From Endomychus coccineus (taxonomy: Eukaryota > Arthropoda > Insecta > Coleoptera > Endomychidae): DNA of 64,000 nucleotides. How positions within the stretch are numbered: the stretch's first letter is position 1; each line of letters starts with the position of its first letter. The notes under the pieces are model-generated. The model was given only the letters and a program-made list of their open reading frames with translations. It was not told the origin of the DNA and did not search any database. The position numbers and the translations under genes were made by a program. The stretch covers positions 196,812,315 through 196,876,314 of the forward strand of contig OY294068.1 in assembly GCA_958510875.1 (NCBI GenBank). Direction: 5' to 3'. Of this stretch, positions 32,160 through 42,968 are shown piece by piece.

Positions 32160-32887
32160 CGGTTCAGGCGGTTGACAGCGTAGTGAGGGACATTGTTGGG
32201 GAGAACACATTGCCCTGACACTGTGTTTCCCATGGGCTACTGATCGAGAAGCTTTCCAGAAACGGCGTAAGGGGACAGCCGTTGAAACTTATTGAGTCAT
32301 ATTTGTCTCTAAGATGTCAATATGTTTATTTTGGTGATGCACATTCAGAGCATGAGATTGTGAGAAGTGGAATGCCTGAGGGCTCACTCTTAGGACCCCT
32401 ACTTTTTATAGTTTACTTAAATGACTTATATTACTACTTGCTACTTGAAAAAAGTAAGTCCTTTGCCGATGACAGCTCTATAATATGTGACGATGGAAAC
32501 CTTAGTAGTGTGATCACCAAAATTGGCAATACATGGTCGATGGCGGAGGATTGGTTCACTCAAAACAATCTAAAACTTAATATGGACAAGAATCAAGAAC
32601 TTGTTCTCTCCTCAAATAACAGTAACCACCGGAAAGAGTGTATGTTAACGGTATATTATTCATTGTTCCATTCCCATTTGTCATATGGTGTGCAGATATG
32701 GGGGAATTCGTCGGGCGCTATTCAGGTGTATAGATTGCAAAAGAAGACTGTTATTTTGATATTAAACTCTGGATACCTGGATAGCTGCAGGCCACATTTT
32801 GTGAATCTACGAATATGCCCTTACCAACACTGTTCACCTTCTGTCTACTTTTGGAGATTCATGGGAGCAGATCAGAGTATAGTTTGA
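32160..32887 (+). pseudogene. LINE K RT palm, thumb and C-terminal half
   Basis: After a broken stretch (32145-32280) the frame from 32282 reads SGMPEGSLLGPLLFIVYLND (usual GVPQGS; Gln changed to Glu), FADDSSIICD (catalytic Asp pair present), NNLKLNMDKNQ, LSYGVQIWGN and VYRLQKKTVILILNSGYLDS. About 100 residues between SNNSN and TVYYSLFHS look deleted. Ends at TGA near 32885; further C-terminal scraps run to 33070 (SLYNALPETVRN). Confidence 0.82.
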
Positions 32888-33305
32888 ATTCGTTCTTTCA
32901 TGAGTAAAGTTCCAGAGCACCGAATTTGGTGAAAGCTACTCGTTACAGGTTACATAGATCTATTAGGAGTTCTTTGGATATGTCTCTATATAATGCGCTT
33001 CCTGAGACTGTCAGGAATTTTACATTTGCAAAATTTAAACATAGATTGAGATCTTTACTGCAGCTCCACTGATATTGATATTAGAATTTTAACTGCTGAA
33101 TAGTTAACATTGACTGTGATGTATGTTATGTTTTGTTGTAATCTTGCCTTTCAATGTATTTCTGATTTGTTGTTTAGTATTATTTATTGTTTGTAAGCTA
33201 GCACTCATCGTGTCGTAGCATTGGCAGCTTATGTATGACTTGCTACAATTGTTATGTAATGTAACAAAATGTTGTCAAATAAACATCATCTATCTATCTA
33301 TCTAC

Positions 33306-33904
33306 CTTGCCACATCTACCATCTACCATCTAGATTCTTGGTGTATCTCCCCTGTATTGAGTTTCCAGTGTCCCATGGTTCTGTCAGAATACGAATGCCA
33401 TTGGAAAAGGTATTAAATAAATTATATTTTTTCACAACACAAATAATGCTCCTCAATTCTAATTGTTCGTTGAATAAAATCCCGATTTGTCTTGGCAGTT
33501 TGCACGTAGGCGAGGTGAAAGTCAATTAGGAAACGCATTGCTTCATTTTCAAAGTGAAATTATAATTATTGAATAATCTATCATGCACACCATTACCTAT
33601 TATTATTTAGCTTCGGTGGCAATGGCTAATATGAAAGTAGTTGTACCTACTTTTAATGGCGTACAATTCGGTTTTTCTACATCCAAACACGCTCGAATTG
33701 ACATAATATGTCATTCGTGCAATACTTTCGGATGTAAAGTACCTAGAATAGCATTGTTTAGAAAATCAACATTTTCCATTAATTTGTAAGAAACAATGTA
33801 GTTTAATCAGTTGAATGTACATTGTATGCGTGACTAGCTTGAAAACTATTGGGCTCTATCCTATTTCTTCTTTATTTTCTTTTTAATTTATCTTCAAACT
33901 CAGT
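33306..33904. other. unassigned stretch
   Basis: Frames here (61-86 codons) have no family resemblance. Confidence 0.4.
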
Positions 33905-34845
33905 GTCGTGAACTTAGGAATAACCTACTAACCTAGGATTACCGCTTGGAGATAATAGATGTTCTAATATGTATTCAGTTACTGTTATTGCATCCAAAAA
34001 TAAATAACCTTCTAACCTATAATTTCCGCTTGAAGATAATATTATGTTTTCTTGTGTTCAATTAATGTCTCGACTGTTATTGTCCAACAACGAGAGATTC
34101 CAGATAGACGAGCTCAAGCTAGTCACTTCTTCATTGTCAAGCTCGAGACCTGCCGAAATTTTTCTATCGCACAGCGAAGTTGTGGAACTCTTTGCCTAGT
34201 GAGGTCTTTCCCAATGGCTCTAACCTCCGAACCATCAAAAGAAAAATTCAAATGCCCTTCTCCTCTTCCAACATTTCACCACTGGCTCACACTATAGTCT
34301 TCAAACTTTTTGTTTATTGCATCCAATAATTAATAATCTACTGTCCTATTATAATTGCCGCCTGAAAATGATTTAGGTTCTCTTAGATGCTCAGTTATTT
34401 TTATTTCATCCTAAAATAAAATTACAAATAGCCTACCAACCTAGAATTGCCGCTCTTATGTGTTCAGTTAATGTTATCGCATCCTAAAATAAAATTACAA
34501 ATAACCTATTATCCCAGAATTGCCGCTTGGGGATAATGTATGTAATCTTATATGTTCAGTTAATGTTATTGCATTCAAAAATGAAATTACAAATAACGTA
34601 CTAACCTAGAATTGCATATTGGAGATAATTTATGTAATATTATGTGTTCAGCTAATGTTATTGCGTCCTAAAATAAAATTACAAATAACCTACTAGTCTA
34701 CAATTGCCGCATGGGAATAAAATATGTCCTCTTATGTGTTCAGTTAATGTTATTGCATCCAAAAATGAACTAACAAATAACCTAGTAAGCTAGAATTACC
34801 GCTTGGAGGTAATATATTATGTTCTCTTATATTCATTGCACCGCA
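33905..34845 (+). repeat. ~92-bp satellite array interrupted by a LINE
   Basis: Seven to eight tandem copies of a unit with AACCTAGAATTGCCGCTTGG, TTATGTGTTCAGTTAATGTT and ATTGCATCCAAAAAT. TTCAG anchors occur at 33974, 34057, 34391, 34462, 34555, 34647, 34739 and about 34832, giving a 92-93 bp period in the best part. The 334-bp step holds a ~240-bp LINE-J insertion. Single inverted monomers lie at 11796-11850 and 39815-39880. Confidence 0.85.
34076..34316 (+). pseudogene. LINE family J 3' end inside the satellite
   Basis: Contains KLETCR then YRTAKLWNSLPSEVFPNGSN and KRKIQM, followed by a frameshifted STAGSH-type end (CACCACTGGCTCACAC). It is the C-terminal part of family J, interrupting the satellite array between two monomers. 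Confidence 0.72.
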
Positions 34846-35850
34846 TCGGACGAAAGCGTTTATATTTATAATTTTGGTGTCCGGACGAAAATATACAACT
34901 CAATTTAGGGCAAAAAGGACTACGGACGGAACTGTAATTGCCGCCTGTAACTAGAAGATATAAGATTAGATTATTAACCAATAAACGATTGTTCTTCTCA
35001 GTTCTTAAGTATATAAAAACAATGACCTTTAGGTTTTAAGTGAACGTTATGTTTTCTGAATGTATACATTATAATAATAATTTCAATACAATGTGTATGG
35101 TGTATTGGTGTAACAGTCATCAATAATGATGTTTTTTCTCCTATTCAACTCATAATTAATTCTACACATGTCTGCGAAGTGTTTAACCGTCTCAAGACCG
35201 TATCGAAGACTAATGCATTGACCAATACAAAGAACTATCTGTTGCATATGGGTTTGTGTTTATCAAATATATGAGTACTTGGATGTTAACGCTGAAAATA
35301 AACAGTCGAATAAAACCACTATAGATAAACCTTTTTATCATTTCCTATGCGATAGTTTTTGTTTTTAATTTGTGGTGTTTGGTATCATTGCAGATAGGCT
35401 CGAAAAATATAATTGATTAACATTTCATTATCTGCAATGTTTAGAAACTACGTAATTCGAAAAGACTTATTTTTTCACATCCTCCGGAAACGTTCAGCAA
35501 TATCGCGTTCAAGATCTCTCGCCATACAGGGCAGCCATATTTGATGTATAGTCAAGAACCTTTTCATTATTTACTTCTTTTATAAGTTTTCCAAAATTAT
35601 TTTCAAACAAATCGCATTCGCAATAGAGTATGTTACTGTCTTTAAACGGTTCCGCATGGGACCTAGTAATGATCCACCAAAAGCGAACAGTCCACGCTTC
35701 ATACGCTCTCACAATTAGTTTTCTGTTTAAAAAGCCTAATAATGAGTTATACGTTCTAGCATTGGTGTGTGGTGCCAAATAGCGAAAGTACAAGTAAAAA
35801 TCACTAAAAAAGTTGTTTATCAACGTGCCAAATGATATTACAATGATGTA
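34846..35850. other. unassigned stretch with a 104-codon frame
   Basis: Minus-strand frame 35823-35509 has no recognised domain. I see no other feature. Confidence 0.3.
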
Positions 35851-35854
35851 TTAT

Positions 35855-35990
35855 ACTATTGATAAGAAATAGTCACCCTTATCCATCATCAAAGTTTACT
35901 CTGATGATGACTACTTGGTAGCCGAAAGGTCCCCAGTACTTTAATAGAATTTTTAGTAGATAAGGGTGATTATTTCTTATCAATAGTGTG
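35855..35990 (+). mobile_element. tail-only Penelope family C insertion
   Basis: Inverted arms ACTATTGATAAGAAATAGTC (35855 on) and TTATTTCTTATCAATAGT (to 35987) enclose a family C terminal sequence with a hammerhead-like motif. No coding body remains: it looks like an extreme 5' truncation leaving tail plus inverted tail. Confidence 0.65.
35897..35938 (+). ncRNA. hammerhead-like motif (Penelope C, tail-only copy)
   Basis: Helix I TACT (35897-35900) / AGTA (35935-35938), core CTGATGA (35901-35907), then T, helix II with CTAC / GTAG around TTG, and GAAA (35923-35926) followed by GGTCC. Sister copies give GGCTAC / GTAGCC, a perfect six-pair helix II. No clear self-contained helix III. Confidence 0.55.
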
Positions 35991-35995
35991 ATAAT

Positions 35996-36670
35996 ATATC
36001 CACAATGTAAACTCTATAGTTTATTAGAGATATATTATGTTAAAACTTAGAAATTGATGTAAGAGATCCAGAATGATTATCGAAAAAAGCATACTGTGTT
36101 TTTGTGAAGACCGCGTCGATATACGTATGATGCATTTGTATTGATTGATAGAAAATGAACTGTGATCCATCGATCATAAAGTTCCCTCACTCGTAGGTAC
36201 ACAACATATATTGCTGCGCTTATCCAAATCCTGCCACGAGCGGCCAATAGTACTATATTTTGGAATGTCCAGTCTAGACAAACGGGCTCAACAATATTTT
36301 CTTCCAAAACTTGCTTATATCCCCTCAAGAATCGAATTCTCTTTGTTGATATATTTGATAATTCCATAAGACCTCTACGAGGATCGCCATTCACGTAATT
36401 CTTCTTGTAATGTCTGCAGCGTTATGTGTCTATCTATGAAACAGTTTAAACAATGACGAAATATCAACAATGATTGACATAATGTAGGTCATAATAAACT
36501 GCCGAAATATATGAAGACTTTGATTATTTTCAACTTGAACTTGAATTTTGTAAATATCTTCCATACAGTTATAAGAAGATATTAGTTATAAGATAAATCT
36601 GTGCAATTCAAAACCGTAAATAAGTATACGATTCCTCAGCTACGTCTGCGAACAAAAATTTTAATTCGTA
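35996..36670. other. unassigned stretch with a 105-codon frame
   Basis: Minus-strand frame 36394-36077 includes LDWTFQNIVLLAARGRIW and YLRVRELYDRW. It is suggestive of the C-terminal tail of some LINE proteins, but I cannot name a family. Confidence 0.25.
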
Positions 36671-36676
36671 GCAGGG

Positions 36677-37226
36677 ACGTCTATAAGAAGGGGGGAGGGG
36701 GCGTAGCGTATAAAAAACCCCAACATTTTTGTACGTGATTTTTTTCACGATTTTACTGATTATCGTAATTGAACGTCTTTTAACAACGAAAGGTGAGCTC
36801 TACGGCAAATCACAAGGAGTACCTTTTTTGTATAAATTTCATCAGGAAGTCTTATTGCAGAATCGAATGATTCAAATTTGTTTTAGTATTTCCTCTCCCT
36901 ATTAGGCACGGCTACTATGAACATTTAATTTGGTTAACATCGCACAAAAATATCATTTAACAATATCAGGCCCTATCTTGAATTTCATTTCACAAAATTA
37001 TCTGGTTCCTGAAAAAAAATATTTAGTCACCATCCCTAGTTTTAAGTCTGATAATTTTCAAAACAATTTTACTCGAAAATGATGCTTTTAATAAAAACAA
37101 AACGGGGCGGCAACCTTTTTTGGTAAAATAAAGTTCACATTTCAAGATTTTTCATGCGGCATTATAAAAAAGCCACGAACAAAGGGTTGGGGTATTTTTA
37201 TCTCACGCCACCTAATTTTAGACGTT
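36677..37226. mobile_element. MITE with ~60-bp TIRs
   Basis: Left end ACGTCTATAAG...GGCGTAGCG, TATAAAAAACCCCAAC and, inverted at the right, AACGTCTAAAATTAGGTGGC, GATAAAAATACCCCAAC. About 550 bp with no coding. A G-run (GGGGGGAGGGGG, 36690s) lies in the left arm. Superfamily unknown. Confidence 0.6.
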
Positions 37227-37337
37227 TGCGATATAAATTAACATTTTTGTTTATTGACGTAGTACCATTTGATAATTTTATTTTGAATCGTTTCGAAGAT
37301 ACGTAATGAGTCACGTTTAAAACAACTTGAAATAATC

Positions 37338-37430
37338 ACTATAAATAAGAAATAATCACCCTTATCCACTAAAAATATTGTTAAAGTAATTTTTAGTGGA
37401 TAAGGGTGATTATTTGTTATTTATAGTATT
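37338..37430. mobile_element. Penelope family C palindrome
   Basis: Two 39-bp arms (37338-37376 and 37389-37427) with one mismatch and a 12-bp spacer, made of the family C end AATAATCACCCTTATCCACT and its complement. The right side continues into family C text to about 37490. Even the hammerhead-like block is gone. Confidence 0.75.
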
Positions 37431-37490
37431 AGTGTATCCACAGTTTGAACTCTCTTATAGTTTATCAATAAAATAATTAAACAATTGCAA

Positions 37491-38870
37491 TCTCAATTAA
37501 GTTCATTCAATTGCTTTCTTAGAACAGAAGATGTCATATTATATAGTATATCACACAACTTATAAATAAAAGCTCTAAAATGAATCAAAGAAATGCAACA
37601 ACCTTTCAAAATGCTAATAGTTAGAATCGCGGGAAAAGACAAATTATCGAGTAATGGTCATATTTAAAGCAGCTAATATTGCAGTGTCGGTATCAAAGCC
37701 CGTAATGTCTGTATACATTAATAAATGTGTATTATATGCTTATGCAGGCCCGTGCATATACTTTCTTCGTTGCGCCTACCCATTTCCTTGAGTTTATCTC
37801 TCGCTCCGTGCTATCTTTATTTCTATATCTCGTTTCTTGTATGCGTTAAAGATGCGTGGTCTGTTTACAACGTTGCCACCTGTTGCTTCAAACCATTCCT
37901 CAACCGAGTTCGCGCTGTTGCCGCCCCAAGCCCGAAAGTCCGTTTCACACTGTACTTTACGTTTGATATGTCGTATGCGATTTGCATTATTAACACGAGA
38001 CCAGGTTACAGGTTACAGTTACAGTGAGGGTTTTATACGAAGTAGGCAGATGTTTTTTTATTGATCTGTTCACGAACTTTTCCTTATTAGCCTTCATTTT
38101 TTTTTGTAAACAAAGAATGAAATATATAATATACGTGGGTCGAGAAGTGTTTATTTTGAATAATAATGATTACATTCAATACGATAGCACCTAAAAATGT
38201 ACCGAAACGCAATTTTTTTTCTCCTTAATTTATCTTGAAAAACATTAAAAACAATGCAATAGAAAAATATGATAATTCGAATTTAACGAAAACACGCTGG
38301 GAATACCCGGAGTATTTCGAACGTGATGTGACGTCACGATTCTACTCTTCATCGCCCTGAGCACTGGGGCCTGAAAGACCTATTGTGCTTGTCCCCATAT
38401 GATTAGTGGTTTACGACCTGTTGCCTTGAAGAGCTTCAGTATATGTTTCATTGGTGTCATCTTAGTGTTTTCTGCTGCTGTTTGATAATTGATAATAATA
38501 CTCGATAGGCATAAACCACTTAATTTACATGATTTAATAATAAGTGCCAAGTGAAGTTGAACGACGAAAAATGTGGCTCGAATAGACTCCACATCAATAT
38601 CTATAATTAATTTATTTTCTAACTATTTTGTCTTTAATAAATAATTTCAATGTATAATTAAAATAAAATATTAAATTTTTTTTTCGTCCTTTTTCAAGAT
38701 TTATTCCTAAATAAATTACAATTAATTTTATAATAAAACTTTCCACTTCAATTTCTTTATACCTACCCGTTTACTCATTAGAAAATTCCAAATTATCCAA
38801 TTCAATTAATATTTTAAATTTAATTCCTCGTAGTCTAATCTTCAACTCTTAATATCTAGCTGTAGTATTG
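37491..38870. other. unassigned stretch
   Basis: No recognised gene; overlapping frames at 37725-38064 share DNA in two frames and show no family. A perfect TGACGTCA palindrome is at 38329-38336. Confidence 0.4.
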
Positions 38871-38874
38871 GATA

Positions 38875-39018
38875 TCTTCAAAGCATTAGAGCGAGTCAGG
38901 CACCAACACCTTATTGGGGAACTTCCTTCAGATGCTTTGCCGCCTCCCCTTTGTTGCTTACTATCGAGTTTTCTCCCAGATGGATCACTCCATGTGGTGG
39001 TTGACGGAGTGTCCTCCT
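38875..39018 (+). pseudogene. LINE family J RT fragment
   Basis: VLDIFKALERVRHQHLIGEL, PSDALPPPLCCL, SSFLPDGSLHVVVDGVSS: RT domain 3 to just before GVPQGS. It is cut at 39018 by the tail of another LINE. Confidence 0.72.
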
Positions 39019-39260
39019 ATAGATAGATAGATAGATCGTTTATTCGTTCAATTTTGCAGATATGTCCTCAAGTGGCGTAGAACACATCATAGAACAGTTA
39101 AATAGTTAAAATATAGTTAAAATATAATACTGCTATAAAATGAAAAATTCAATAACTAAACTTAGTAAAATTATTCTACAGATATGCAATAGCATACTTT
39201 ATGGAACATGAGAAACATTTCAAAGAATATCTATCTATATGGGGATCAGTTAAATAATCA
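39018..39260 (-). mobile_element. LINE 3' end with (TATC)n tail
   Basis: The minus strand ends GAACGAATAAACGATCTATC followed by TATC repeats, the same layout as LINE K (33270-33305). Only untranslated sequence remains. Confidence 0.5.
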
Positions 39261-39814
39261 TTAAGAGAATTATCAGAAAGTTAATTGTAATATCAATATT
39301 TGCGTAAAATTTTTATAGTGCAGATGATGAAGCTCTTTTTTTATCATTTCCGCGATTGTGATCGTAAAGATTATTTACTTGAAAAACGTAATTGAATGGA
39401 ACCAACAGCTTTATAAATATCATATCGAGTCTGTTGAAACACTTTTATCAGTTTGTGTGTGGTTCATAAAGATTTCAAGTTGAAAGGTTATCATTCTTGA
39501 AAACTCTCTCAGTCTAAATGAAAACAAGATTTACAATAAACTGTAACGTTTCACAATGCATTTACCTTCTTTATTGAGGGACAATACTTGGAGAAATGGA
39601 TCATTTGCAGATGTCACTCAAGTTAATCTAAAAACTTCTGGTCCTGGTTTGAAAATAAAAATTTCGTAGTACCAATTGTGAACTTACACTTACTAATATT
39701 TCAAGTATACACATTCACTCGAAGGTCACACAGAAAAAAGAAATGGTGGATTTGACCATAATTTGGAAAAACCTAAGCGATGCAAAGAAAATAACAGAAC
39801 ATAACATATTATTT
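39261..39814. other. AT-rich stretch, nothing recognised
   Basis: No recognised features. Confidence 0.4.
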
Positions 39815-39880
39815 CCAGGCGGCAATTATAGGTTGGTAGGTTGTTTGTGAGTTTATTTTTGGATGCAATAACATTGACTT
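39815..39880 (-). repeat. single inverted monomer of the 92-bp satellite
   Basis: GGCGGCAATTATAGGTTGGT and TTTATTTTTGGATGCAATAA are complements of the satellite unit. Confidence 0.7.
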
Positions 39881-40925
39881 AACATATGACAGGACATACG
39901 CTGCCTTACAATAATACTAAGATAATTGAAGAAGATAGTTGTGACATAATTGAGTTTTATGGTTAAATTCAAGACATTTTCCAATTTACTGGAAATGTCA
40001 TTCTTAAAGTTGTCTTAGTATTTGACCATAGGTATTATAATTATTATAAAGGTCACCGTCATCCAGATGTACTTCATGAGTTATCTCTAGTGATATTGAA
40101 AGAAGGAAAAAATGTGAAAATTATTAATAATTATTTTGTTTAAGATGATGTAATACAGACAAATCAAAAATTGAGAAAAATTAAATTTATTTATATTTTC
40201 CGTGAGATATATTCCATCAGTAGAATACATATTGAGATAACATCCGAATATGTCTGTTGACGTATCTCGTATCCTACTGCAACAAAGTGAAAAATTATGA
40301 CACATTGTCGAATAAGTCAAATTCTTTGGCATTTTGTCCATTCAAAGGAAAGTGACAAGAAATTGTATATGGAATACTGAGTTACAGTTACAAAAAAATA
40401 GATTTTGCCCCATTCTCACTCATGGCAATAACTTAGCAGGTCGAAAAACATAACCCAATTACAAAAAAAAATAAGTTACCTTAGCATCATTTGTGTATTT
40501 ATTTTTGGAAGCTAGCTAAATTCTAGAGCAAGCAAGTGCATATTCTCGAAAATCTGGAGAGGGCGAAGCTGTATATATGCAGGTAAAGATTCTTGGAATT
40601 TCTCCATCGATTAAGGCTGGACGAAACTGTATCTGCCCCATATTGCATATACCATGTGATACCTTTTATTTGTAGGATCAATTTTAGATTCAAAACTTGG
40701 ATGGATTCGATAATAAGCTGATTCTTTGATTCTTGTATCAAGGAACTCACAATGGTCCCAATTAAGCGGTCTAAGTGCTCAGGATTTATCCGCTCCCATT
40801 TTGATTGATTGATTGATTGATCAAATAAATGCACCTAAGCTCAACATTGAAGCTTTCCTCAGTAGAACAATAGTTTCGTTAACCTATTTAGATGAACCAA
40901 ATGTAGTGAATTATTGTTCATTTCT
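39881..40925. other. unassigned stretch with (TTGA)n
   Basis: Contains (TTGA)n at 40803-40822, which on the minus strand follows ATTTATTTGATC and could be a LINE tail. Frames 40341-40087 and 40834-40523 (minus) are unrecognised. Confidence 0.35.
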
Positions 40926-40927
40926 AT

Positions 40928-41063
40928 CTACAGATAAAAACAAGAAATTGTAATTTGTTAAATATCACTTTATTTGAAACAAATTTGATTGCAATATTAA
41001 GCAAAGTAAAATTTCTTGTTTTATCTGTAAAAATGGAATAAAGTAACAGACAGCTTCATTCAA
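40928..41063. repeat. small foldback repeat, copy 1
   Basis: Arms ACAGATAAAAACAAGAAATT (40930) and AATTTCTTGTTTTATCTGT (41010) enclose about 60 bp. The right arm plus AAAATGGAATAA and GACAGCT recur at 43717-43781, and the inner block TTAAATATCACTTTATTT recurs near 41700 and, inverted, at 43688. Confidence 0.6.
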
Positions 41064-41686
41064 ATGCTCATTTCTATTTAATAAATATTGTTATTTTCTT
41101 TAATGCAGTACTTTCGAATGTGAATAGTTTCATTTATTTATATCTCATCATTGTCATGAGAAGTAATTTATGTTTTCCGCAAAAAAAAATGTTATAATAT
41201 TGGAATGAAATTGAGTTGAAGTAGAATTTCTGAAACGAACGTTGTTTGGTGTGAAATCGGCTTCTGTCCAAGTTTCACTCCACAATTTATGTGTTCGTTA
41301 ATCCAAATGTACACTGGTTGTTTATGAATACATGAAGATCGAAGGTTGCGATGGTCCACTGGAAACACTTGTGGATACATTAAGTCGACGGAAAGTAGTT
41401 TCGAGTCGAACAACAACGAAAACACTAAATGCTGAATAAGTTAAAGTATGTTTTTATTTGGTCGATTCGAAACTACTTTTCGCACACTTGTGGCTAGGCT
41501 ATGGTTGTTTGGGTTTGACAAGGGCAAATTTATCTTTTGGAAATCTTTTTTATGAGGGTGGTTTGCTTTTAGATCTCTTGGCTCCAGGGTGGAATTTAAA
41601 AGACCTTCTTAAAACTCTTAAGATTCTGTATACAGTTATTAGCATATGAGTTTTTTACTTGCTAGTGAGTATCTTATGGAAATAAA
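41064..41686. other. unassigned stretch
   Basis: Frames of 63-77 codons without family resemblance. Confidence 0.4.
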
Positions 41687-41724
41687 ATAAGAAATTTTAT
41701 CTTGTTAAATATCACCTTATTTAA

Positions 41725-42077
41725 TAAATTATAGAAGAGTTCACACTGGATATATTATAACAGTAGTAAGAAATAATCATTCTTTTCCACTAAAAATACT
41801 ATTAAAGTACTGAGGACCTTTCGATTACCAAGTAACCATCATCACAGTAAATTAAATTATAAGTGTTTAAATACTGTTTGGGTATAATTATGTAAACAAT
41901 GGGTTACCCTCAGCTGGAGATAAATCGGAATTTAATAAATTGCTTTTTCATTTATACGTTACTTAGATATTTGTCTGTACTGTGTTTTAAGAGTAATAAA
42001 CTTTCTTGAGGAATGGTGTCATCTGAATTCAAAATATATTCGACTACCGCCGATTTTTCACCATTATTTCTTTTTAC
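41725..42077 (-). mobile_element. Penelope-like family C copy 2 (3' end)
   Basis: Parallels 29340-29700: shared ACAATGGGTTACCCTCAGCT, GGAGATAAATCGGAATTTAA, and on the minus strand EKSAVVEYILNSDDTI-type late endonuclease text, then a worn hammerhead-like motif at 41807-41849. Truncated where it meets Penelope B2. Confidence 0.68.
41807..41849 (-). ncRNA. decayed hammerhead-like motif (Penelope C2)
   Basis: Minus strand keeps TGATGATGGTTACTTGGTAA then TCGAAAGGTCC; helix II is GGTTAC / GTAATC-like with changes that largely keep pairing (C-to-T with G-to-A). The leading CT of CTGATGA is changed to GTGATGA. Confidence 0.45.
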
Positions 42078-42105
42078 TTTGCTCAAGTTCTTTATAACGA
42101 GTTGA

Positions 42106-42148
42106 TGCCGACGTTTCGCCAACCATTACAGGTGGAATCTTCAGGGCA
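42106..42148 (-). ncRNA. hammerhead-like motif (Penelope B2)
   Basis: Minus strand: TGCC, CTGAAGA (42144-42138), T, helix II TCCACC / GGTTGGC (G lost), GAAAC (42117-42113), GTC, GGCA. Helix I pairs as in B1. Confidence 0.5.
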
Positions 42149-42289
42149 GGCTTGAGGCTTGAACTGAAACTGGTTCTACTGGTTTCTGTAGCCGTATTTA
42201 TTGTAGGAAAAATCCTTCACGCTACATAGTTCACTGCCTTTGTTCCGGTGGTTAACTTCGTTCCGGCACCTGACCCTGCCGTTGTGCGA

Positions 42290-42830
42290 TCATGTGCGAA
42301 GTGGAATTTTCAAGGATGGGTTGCCAAATGTAGGGAAGGTAATATATAGGATTTCTATAGCTTCGAGGATTTTTCGCTGATAGAAGTTTGGGGCTCGGAC
42401 TAGGATTTTGGTATCTTCGAAAAGGATTTGATGATTTGTGTTAAACTTGTGTTCCGCAAGTGCAGATCTACTGGTGTCACGAAGTCTTGTACAGCGCTCA
42501 TGTTCTTTCACACGACTAGCTACTGTACGACCTGTTTCACCAATGTAGACTTTATCGCAGGAACAGGGAATACTATAAACACCTTCTAAGTGGAGAGGAG
42601 GAAGGGGATCTTTGTTAGGTTTGTAAAACTGAGATAATTTTGGAAGTGTGAAAAAAAATATTATGTTTTTTGAGGATTTTGGAACTTCGATCTGTTATAT
42701 TTTGAATATATGGAAGATAGGCCGTGTATAAAGCAGGTGGGAGGGTTTCTGGCCAGGTCGATTTGGAATTTTAGGTGAAGTGTATTTCTTTATGGCTTTT
42801 TGAATGTTGTAATGGGAGAAATTGTTTGAT
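42290..42830 (-). pseudogene. Penelope B2 linker and GIY-YIG endonuclease, broken
   Basis: Minus strand from 42820: linker, a frame break near 42660-42690 (extra A-run), VYSIPCSCDKVYIGETGRTV (GIY-YIG core; start of domain near 42580), VKEHERCTRLRDTSRSALAE then KILEAIEIL, followed by a deletion of the NNLNRDSGYY segment and a shifted end. Very similar to B1, so the pair is comparatively young. Confidence 0.82.
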
Positions 42831-42968
42831 AATCCGGAAGACAAGATTTTTCATACTAATCGATGTATTGTTTGAATCTGCATCTTTCTTATAATATGGA
42901 AATTAATAATTAAGAAGCATGTACAAAGTTATGATAAAAATCACGTAATAATAACATTAATTTACGGG

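Larger units (their letters stand above)
31490..33305 (+). mobile_element. LINE family K, 5'-truncated
   Basis: Non-LTR element spanning the end of the endonuclease-RT linker, an RT in two pieces and a 3' untranslated region ending AATAAACATC and a (TATC)n tail (33285-33303). Coding pieces are described separately. The left end is approximate. Confidence 0.8.
42095..42853 (-). mobile_element. Penelope-like element, family B copy 2
   Basis: Inverted relative to B1 (12690-13830) and more truncated: body spans 42832 down to about 42095 and ends with the hammerhead-like motif. At 42833 the sequence switches to the family B tail TCCGGAAGACAAGATTTTTC in plus orientation, an inverted 5' tail. It adjoins Penelope C2 at its 3' side. 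Confidence 0.83.

Noticed and set aside
33905..34845. CRISPR-like regular repeats
   Set aside because: Units are head-to-tail without unique spacers and the genome is eukaryotic; it is a satellite.
36690..36705. G-quadruplex
   Set aside because: Only two long G-runs with one A between them; a four-run quadruplex is possible only with very short runs, so not called.
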